Origin: CAZFER01 sp964517495
GTDB lineage: Bacteria; Hinthialibacterota; Hinthialibacteria; Hinthialibacterales; Hinthialibacteraceae
Length of the DNA: 47,909 nucleotides
Assembly: GCA_964517495.1 (NCBI GenBank)
Contig: CAZFER010000049.1
Coordinates: 1-47,909 of the forward strand
Reading direction: 5' to 3'
Position 1 is the first letter of the stretch. Each line of letters begins with the position of its first letter. Positions 43,163 through 47,909 of the stretch are shown piece after piece. The position numbers were made by a program, and so were the translations under genes. The notes below the pieces were generated by a model. That model did no database searches and was not told the DNA's origin. It saw only the letters and a program-made list of their open reading frames with translations.

Positions 43163-45859
43163 TCAACCGCTTCCCTCAAGGGAAATAAGATTATCTGACG
43201 AATCACCTTCACCGTCATCGAATTCACCAAAGGCGTCATCGGTGGTGACGCGAATCACTTCCTCGATGGATGTGATTCCAGAGAGAATTTTCAGTGCTCC
43301 TTCTTCACGCAGGGTTTTCATACCAGCTTGCATGGAGGCTTCACGCAGTTGCATGGTATGGGCCCCTTCTTCGATTTTATTGCGTACTTCCTTGCCCGGT
43401 ATCAAAACTTCATAAATACCCGTCCGGCCAATATAGCCAGTGTTGGAGCATTCCTTGCAGCCGCGGGCACGATAAACGGTCTGCCCTTCCATAATACGCC
43501 CATCTTTACCAAACATTTTCAATTCCCTGGATGAAGCAGAAGACGCTTTTTTGCAATGGGGACAAAGTTTTCGAACCAACCTTTGGGCAACGATCATGGT
43601 CAACGCGGAACTCAGCATTTTAACATCCACACCAATATCGATCAGACGTGAAAGAGCGGTTGAGGTATCGATGGTATGCAAGGTGGAAAACACCAAATGA
43701 CCAGTCAAGGCCGCATTGACCGAGATGGTGGCGGTCTCAAGGTCGCGGATTTCACCCACCATGATCACATCGGGATCCTGACGCAGGATAGAGCGAAGCG
43801 CCGTGGCAAAGGTTAAGCCAGTGGCGGTATTATGCTGAATTTGATTGATGCCATCCAGTTCATATTCAATGGGATCTTCCACGGTGATAATGTTTTTGGA
43901 ACCGTCATTAATATATTGCAAAGAGGCATATTGCAGGGTGGTTTTACCACTGCCGGTCGGACCAGTGGCCAGGATAAGGCCGTGTGGGGATTTAATGGCT
44001 CTTTGATAATTGACCAGAAGGGTGTCTCGCATACCCAATGAATCCACAGTAGAGGTAGCGGTTTTTTGATCCAAAAGCCGCAGAACCAGTTTTTCCCCAA
44101 GACGGGTGGGAATCGTTGAAGCCCGGACGTTAATCTCTTCTCCCATCAGAACACGGCGAAAGTGTCCATCCTGCGGCAAGCGCCGTTCGGCGATATCCAG
44201 ATTACAAAGCACTTTAACGCAACTCACCAGAAAATTCTGTAAACTCTCAGAAACCGGAACGGATTCCGTCAACACCCCATCCACGCGATAGCGAACCAAA
44301 AGGCTGCGTTCTTCCGGTTCGATATGGATATCACTGGCGCGGATTTTTCGCCCATGAATCATGATCATATTAATCAATCGCTGCATCATCTCGCGTTGGA
44401 CATCATCTGCTCCGGTTGAATTGTTCCGGGCACGCAGTTGGGCGATGGAATGAGCTTCATTTTGAATGATACTTGACATGGTGAAGACGGGTTTGATTTG
44501 TGTTTCACAGAATGGACAGTGATCAAACTCATAATTCTCATACAATTCATGACTATCAATTGCGCGGTTACAGGCAGGGCAGCGTTTGCGGGGCTCTTCC
44601 CTTCGCCAACGGTCAATAAAATAAAAAAGCAAACCAAACACGCCGGTTAAGTTGATGATTTTCCGCCAGTTATAATAAACAACTTTGCGGTTGGGAAGAT
44701 CACTGGTGACGATTTTCATTGGAATATACCAATACACAATAAGCACACCCAGCGCGATCGCCGCATACCATAATAAACCCATTGCCGTATTGATTGTGTT
44801 TCCACTTCCTTGCCAGATTCCTACAAAAAATCCCTTAATGCTTCGCCAGGTTCGGCTTAACCATCCGCCCACATTTTCAGTGGTGCTCTTCGATTCAACG
44901 GGTTCTTCCTGAGGTTGGATTCTGGGAACATAATCCGGTTTTTTCACCTCTGTATTTTGGGTTTGCATGGCGGCTTGGATACGGGTTTTGAATTTTTGCA
45001 GGTTATTCGCATCAACGGCAGATAACTGAGATGGATCAACTTTGGAAAAATATTGTTTTGCTCGATCATTATTATCCAAGCGCATGGCAATCTGCCCTAA
45101 AATGAAAAGGGCGCGGGAATGAGAAGGATTATCTTGAATGACCTGTTGCAACGCTTCTTCTGCATTTTCCCAATACGATTGCCCGCGTTTAAACTCACGA
45201 TCACCGTATTCCATATAAAGCGACGCGGTTTTCTCATCCAGGTTTCTTGAACGGGGATGGTCGGGATAGTTTTCGCGAATGACATTGTAATATTCAATGG
45301 CGAGTTTATATTCTCCCCCATGCTCTTTGCGAACCGCTTCATCATGATACGCTTCCACCACATCGTTATCCAATTTCATCTTGCAGGATTGTAACAGGGA
45401 CAATAAATGAGGATTAGAAATCTTACGCTTTAAGGCTTCGATTTCCTTGATATCGGCTAATCCCTGGGTGAAGGGATCATGGGTTTGGACGTTTTTGATG
45501 TATTTTTGGATGGTGTTTTCCAATTGAGTCGAAATTGTGCGTTTTTCATCCGGGGTTTTAGCCAGATTTTGGGCCTCAAGGTAGGTTGAAATCGCTTGTT
45601 TATGATCCCCCCGCATATCTTCAACACGGGCTTGTGAAAGCAGGTTGCTTAATTCAGAACTTTTTTCGATGCGGTCAATCGCATCCCGTTTGAATGAAAA
45701 AAGCCCGCCAGCCGTTTGAATCAGAATCTCATCTCCCTCTGATTCACGTACCACACCTTCGATTGTGCGGCCGTTTTTAAGGTGAATGGTGTCTGAAAAC
45801 GCAGGGATAATAAAAAGCGATATAATAAGAAACAATAATAAGTGTCGAAATAAAGTCAC
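43163..45859 (-). CDS. Membrane-tethered GspE/PilB-type ATPase with exported TPR module
   Basis: 898 residues from the GTG at 45859 (GGGAG seven bases upstream), which opens on a signal sequence (MTLFRHLLLFLIISLFIIPAFS). Then: a small beta domain (DTIHLKNGRTIEGVVRES, about 23-66), TPR-like helices (about 67-310), hydrophobic segments near 360-380 and 402-418, a C4 zinc site (CPAC...CPFC, about 428-450), and a full type II secretion/type IV pilus assembly ATPase: ASDIHIEP, Walker A GPTGSGKTT (near 638), Asp box EDPIEYEL, Walker B VIMVGEIRD (near 704), His box STLHTID, and a second CPHC...CKEC zinc motif. Known GspE/PilB are cytosolic. No other pilus or secretion gene is nearby. Confidence 0.88.
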   Translation of the reverse strand: MTLFRHLLLFLIISLFIIPAFSDTIHLKNGRTIEGVVRESEGDEILIQTAGGLFSFKRDAIDRIEKSSELSNLLSQARVEDMRGDHKQAISTYLEAQNLAKTPDEKRTISTQLENTIQKYIKNVQTHDPFTQGLADIKEIEALKRKISNPHLLSLLQSCKMKLDNDVVEAYHDEAVRKEHGGEYKLAIEYYNVIRENYPDHPRSRNLDEKTASLYMEYGDREFKRGQSYWENAEEALQQVIQDNPSHSRALFILGQIAMRLDNNDRAKQYFSKVDPSQLSAVDANNLQKFKTRIQAAMQTQNTEVKKPDYVPRIQPQEEPVESKSTTENVGGWLSRTWRSIKGFFVGIWQGSGNTINTAMGLLWYAAIALGVLIVYWYIPMKIVTSDLPNRKVVYYNWRKIINLTGVFGLLFYFIDRWRREEPRKRCPACNRAIDSHELYENYEFDHCPFCETQIKPVFTMSSIIQNEAHSIAQLRARNNSTGADDVQREMMQRLINMIMIHGRKIRASDIHIEPEERSLLVRYRVDGVLTESVPVSESLQNFLVSCVKVLCNLDIAERRLPQDGHFRRVLMGEEINVRASTIPTRLGEKLVLRLLDQKTATSTVDSLGMRDTLLVNYQRAIKSPHGLILATGPTGSGKTTLQYASLQYINDGSKNIITVEDPIEYELDGINQIQHNTATGLTFATALRSILRQDPDVIMVGEIRDLETATISVNAALTGHLVFSTLHTIDTSTALSRLIDIGVDVKMLSSALTMIVAQRLVRKLCPHCKKASSASSRELKMFGKDGRIMEGQTVYRARGCKECSNTGYIGRTGIYEVLIPGKEVRNKIEEGAHTMQLREASMQAGMKTLREEGALKILSGITSIEEVIRVTTDDAFGEFDDGEGDSSDNLISLEGSG

Positions 45860-45930
45860 TAGTGAACTCCCAGAGAATTGGTTGAAAATGGCGAAGATTA
45901 ATATTAAACCGTACCCACAATTCCTCATAA

Positions 45931-45996
45931 GTGCTCAGCCATTTGAAATACCATTCCCCTCCCAAGATTGGGCTGGGTTAGGGGAGGGTTGATAAG
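45931..45996 (-). repeat. Palindrome-plus-tail element, copy E
   Basis: On the minus strand: CTTATCAACCCTCCCCTAAC, CCAGCCCAATCTTGGGAGGG, GAATGG, then the tail TATTTCAAATGGCTGAGCAC. Same order as copy D at 27492-27563. The tail ends about 72 nt before the ATPase GTG. Confidence 0.6.
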
Positions 45997-46020
45997 AAAA
46001 TGATGAGAAAAATCCTTTGA

Positions 46021-46119
46021 CCCCCTCCTAACCTCCCCCCATTTCATTGGGGGAGGAATAGTGGGAAATAGTATAATTATTCACTTCCTTTTCACTTCAT
46101 ATGGCCGACATGTTACAAT
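46021..46119 (+). repeat. Palindrome-plus-tail element, copy F
   Basis: Palindrome CCTCCCCC (46032-46039) / GGGGGAGG (46049-46056), then about 37 nt, then the tail ACTTCATATGGCCGACATGT at 46094, 21 of 26 identical to copy D. The tail ends 130 nt before the zinc-ribbon gene. Confidence 0.55.
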
Positions 46120-46248
46120 TCGGTATTTGTTTATACTTCTATGATATCAGCACATCGGGGTTTTGTCTTCCACATTTTTAATCGTTGTCCCTTATAATAT
46201 TATAAATCATTCTCGCATCTCATTTTAGATGAATAAAAGAAAGGAGAT

Positions 46249-46455
46249 ATGGAATTGGTTCTTTCATTATTGCGGATGACATGTCCATATTGTGGAAAGC
46301 GCATTCCAGTGAATTCCTCTCGATGTCCGGAATGCCGGGCGGTGCTCCCCGCGGAAAGTGGACAAGATGAACTGGCCAAGGTTTTTAAACTGTCTGCCAT
46401 TATTGCACTTATCGTCTTTGCCGGATTGATTTTACTTATTTACTCTCTGTTTTGA
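46249..46455 (+). CDS. Small zinc-ribbon membrane protein
   Basis: 68 residues: a zinc ribbon CPYCGKRIPVNSSRCPEC (about residues 12-29) followed by a single membrane helix at the C-terminus (LSAIIALIVFAGLILLIYSLF, about 48-68, shown minus none). The ribbon faces the cytoplasm if the helix is inserted tail-first. The ATG at 46249 is only two bases after GGAG, so the TTG at 46255 or the ATG at 46276 could be the true start. It lies 57 nt upstream of the methyltransferase and may be co-transcribed. Function unknown; such small proteins often act as assembly or regulatory partners. Confidence 0.6.
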   Translation: MELVLSLLRMTCPYCGKRIPVNSSRCPECRAVLPAESGQDELAKVFKLSAIIALIVFAGLILLIYSLF

Positions 46456-46512
46456 TTCCATATCCTGATACACTGCACCATTCAATTTGAAGGAAAACAT
46501 CCATTACACACA

Positions 46513-47835
46513 ATGAATCAATCGAAAAAAACAAGCAATCAACTAATCACCCTGACTATAGACGGATTGGATAAAAAAGGAGTAGGTAAGGGACGGAGAG
46601 ATACGGGCTCCACATGGCTGGTTCCCTACACCATCCCCGGTGAACAGGTGTTGGTTGAAAAAAAACGCAAGAAAACCGGCGATTTAAAAGAGATTATGGA
46701 ACCTTCTCCCCACCGGATCGCACCCCGTTGCCGCCATTTTGGCCTGTGTGGCGGGTGTTTATGGCAGCATATCGAGTATGACCACCAATTACAGCTTAAA
46801 CAGGAACGCGTTAAAGCGCTTTTCGATCGATACCACGTTCCAATCGATGACCATGATTTGCCTATCGTTCCCTCACAACCATTTCATTATCGCAATCGGA
46901 TGGATTTCGTCTGGTGGTATGATGGACGTTTTGGTTTACGCCAACGGGGGAAATGGCATGCTATGGAAGCCCTGGAGGAATGTTGGCTTTTACCCGAACC
47001 AGTGATGCAGATTGCGCTTGAGATCAACCAGAGGGTGCAAAATTCCGGCCTCCCCTTTCGTGATCAAAAATATGGAAAACCGGGATTACGATATTTGGTG
47101 ATCCGATGCGGACATTTTAGTCATGATGTCATGGTGTCCTTTGTTTCCGATCCCATGCACCTGCCGTCCTCATTGTGGGAAGGAATTGATCAAATCAGTA
47201 GTGTTTATCAGTTGATAAACGATAATCCTCAAAGTGATCTGTCTACTGGCCGGCCCATCCATTTGGCGGGCGAAAAAACCTATTGTGAAGTGATCGAAAA
47301 TGTGACGTTTCATATTGGACCAACCACCTTTTTTCAACCCAACCCAGCGGTGGCGCAAGAGATGGTGCGTTTTGCCGGGCAGTGTCTGGCACAACGACGA
47401 GATCAGACTACTCCAATTCACTTGTTGGATTTGTATTGCGGGATTGGATTGTTCTCGATCGTTTTATCTGATCAATGTGAGAAAATCATGGGGGTTGAAA
47501 ATAATGAAGATGCCATTCATTGGGCGAGTCACAACGCACAAGGCCGCCCCATTCATTTTAACGTTCAGGATGCAGAAAAACTTGAAGTAAAGGATTTGAA
47601 CGATCTGACCACGCTTTTGGTTGATCCTCCTCGCGCTGGAATTCATCCCCGTGTCATGCGCATGATTTTGGAATATCCTTTCGAAGATATCATTTATGTC
47701 TCATGCAACCCCACAAATGGGATAAGCGATATCGCCCAATTTTCACCAAATTACTCCCTTCAATCAGTTCGATTGTTCGATCAGTTCCCCCAAACCGCCC
47801 ACGTGGAATTAATCGCACATTTAAAACGAAAATAG
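46513..47835 (+). CDS. rlmD: TrmA/RlmD-family 23S rRNA (uracil-C5)-methyltransferase
   Basis: 440 residues. An N-terminal TRAM RNA-binding domain (LTIDGLDKKGVGKG through about residue 65) is followed by a [4Fe-4S] site: C73, C79 and C82 in CRHFGLCGGC plus C157 in LEECWLL, the same spacing as in E. coli RlmD/RumA. The SAM domain has FFQPNPAVAQEM, LLDLYCGIGLFSIVL and LVDPPRAGIHP. C398 in YVSCNPTN is the nucleophile that attacks uracil C6. It uses SAM to make m5U in 23S rRNA. Which uridine is modified (RlmD or RlmC type) is not certain. Confidence 0.9.
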   Translation: MNQSKKTSNQLITLTIDGLDKKGVGKGRRDTGSTWLVPYTIPGEQVLVEKKRKKTGDLKEIMEPSPHRIAPRCRHFGLCGGCLWQHIEYDHQLQLKQERVKALFDRYHVPIDDHDLPIVPSQPFHYRNRMDFVWWYDGRFGLRQRGKWHAMEALEECWLLPEPVMQIALEINQRVQNSGLPFRDQKYGKPGLRYLVIRCGHFSHDVMVSFVSDPMHLPSSLWEGIDQISSVYQLINDNPQSDLSTGRPIHLAGEKTYCEVIENVTFHIGPTTFFQPNPAVAQEMVRFAGQCLAQRRDQTTPIHLLDLYCGIGLFSIVLSDQCEKIMGVENNEDAIHWASHNAQGRPIHFNVQDAEKLEVKDLNDLTTLLVDPPRAGIHPRVMRMILEYPFEDIIYVSCNPTNGISDIAQFSPNYSLQSVRLFDQFPQTAHVELIAHLKRK

Positions 47836-47909
47836 AGATTTCTCTGGAATCTAGGGGCGGGTTTAATGTCATTAAGTAAAGATCAAATTGGATCGTTGAA
47901 TAGGGAGGG
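47836..47909 (+). other. Right-edge sequence, no gene established
   Basis: 74 nt after the methyltransferase. An ATG at 47866 opens a 14-codon frame to the edge, but AATGTCATTAA here repeats a motif from the intergenic repeat at 35187-35197, so it is more likely intergenic. Confidence 0.35.

Larger units (their letters stand above)
45860..46248. other. Divergent intergenic region built largely of repeats
   Basis: About 390 nt between the divergent ATPase and zinc-ribbon genes. Two palindrome-plus-tail elements lie head to head (45931-45996 on the minus strand, 46021-46119 on the plus strand). The remainder is AT-rich leader. No gene seen. Confidence 0.6.

Noticed and set aside
45859..45928. 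ATG start at 45928 for the GspE fusion
   Set aside because: It lies against the repeat tail, has no good Shine-Dalgarno and adds a second hydrophobic stretch before an already complete signal sequence.

Overview
The window reads as about 48 kb of a moderate-GC (roughly mid-40s %) Gram-negative bacterial chromosome. It is probably a metagenome-assembled contig: a run of exactly 100 N at 27198-27297 joins two identical 110-nt flanks. Cleavable signal peptides, secreted glycan-active enzymes, periplasmic-type binding proteins and a type II secretion/type IV pilus ATPase homologue point to a Gram-negative. A futalosine-pathway menaquinone gene, secreted polysaccharidases, LVIVD and Asp-box propellers, REP elements and long Thr/Pro or Ser/Asn linkers resemble uncultivated environmental phyla of the PVC/FCB kind. 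The sequence alone does not fix the phylum.

Layout. 1-6.4 kb (minus): etfB-etfA-acyl-CoA dehydrogenase operon, then mqnA and serA. 6.8-11.8 kb (plus): gmd-fcl for GDP-L-fucose, xylulokinase, and a membrane family 2 glycosyltransferase. 11.8-13.7 kb (plus): an AT-rich pair, an HD phosphohydrolase and a Panacea/YwgA-like protein. 13.7-22.4 kb: PfkB kinase, ThiF/MoeB-TusA sulfur-transfer pair, secreted sialidase-like and LVIVD propellers, DUF192, a CgeB-like protein and an unknown exported protein. 22.4-27.0 kb (minus): a 1093-residue single-pass protein with a very long disordered linker, and an alginate-lyase/PL38-like enzyme. 27.0-27.7 kb: palindromic repeats and the assembly gap. 27.7-31.6 kb (plus): glycosylasparaginase, STAS antagonist, RsbW-like ATPase, uridine kinase and a TIM-barrel protein. 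31.6-35.1 kb: a dead REP-associated tyrosine transposase (RAYT) between inverted REPs, abutting a secreted GH2 enzyme. 35.2-43.1 kb: gene fragments and two tandem paralogues that each fuse an ABC amino-acid-type binding protein to a TctC/Bug-type binding protein. 43.2-47.8 kb: a GspE/PilB ATPase fused to an exported TPR and membrane module, a small zinc-ribbon membrane protein and an RlmD-type methyltransferase.

How the genes work together. The clearest functional units are fatty-acyl oxidation with its own electron carrier (etfB, etfA, dehydrogenase), GDP-fucose synthesis (gmd, fcl), sulfur transfer (TusA-like, ThiF/MoeB-like), partner-switching regulation (STAS plus anti-sigma ATPase), and glycan or glycoprotein breakdown (sialidase-like, PL38-like, GH2, glycosylasparaginase). 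The most unusual items are the duplicated dual binding-protein fusion, the membrane-tethered GspE fusion, and a family of palindromic elements whose shared tail lies 70-130 nt upstream of three different genes. Many starts were moved to internal codons where a Shine-Dalgarno sequence or a signal peptide supports it. No rRNA, tRNA or CRISPR array was seen.
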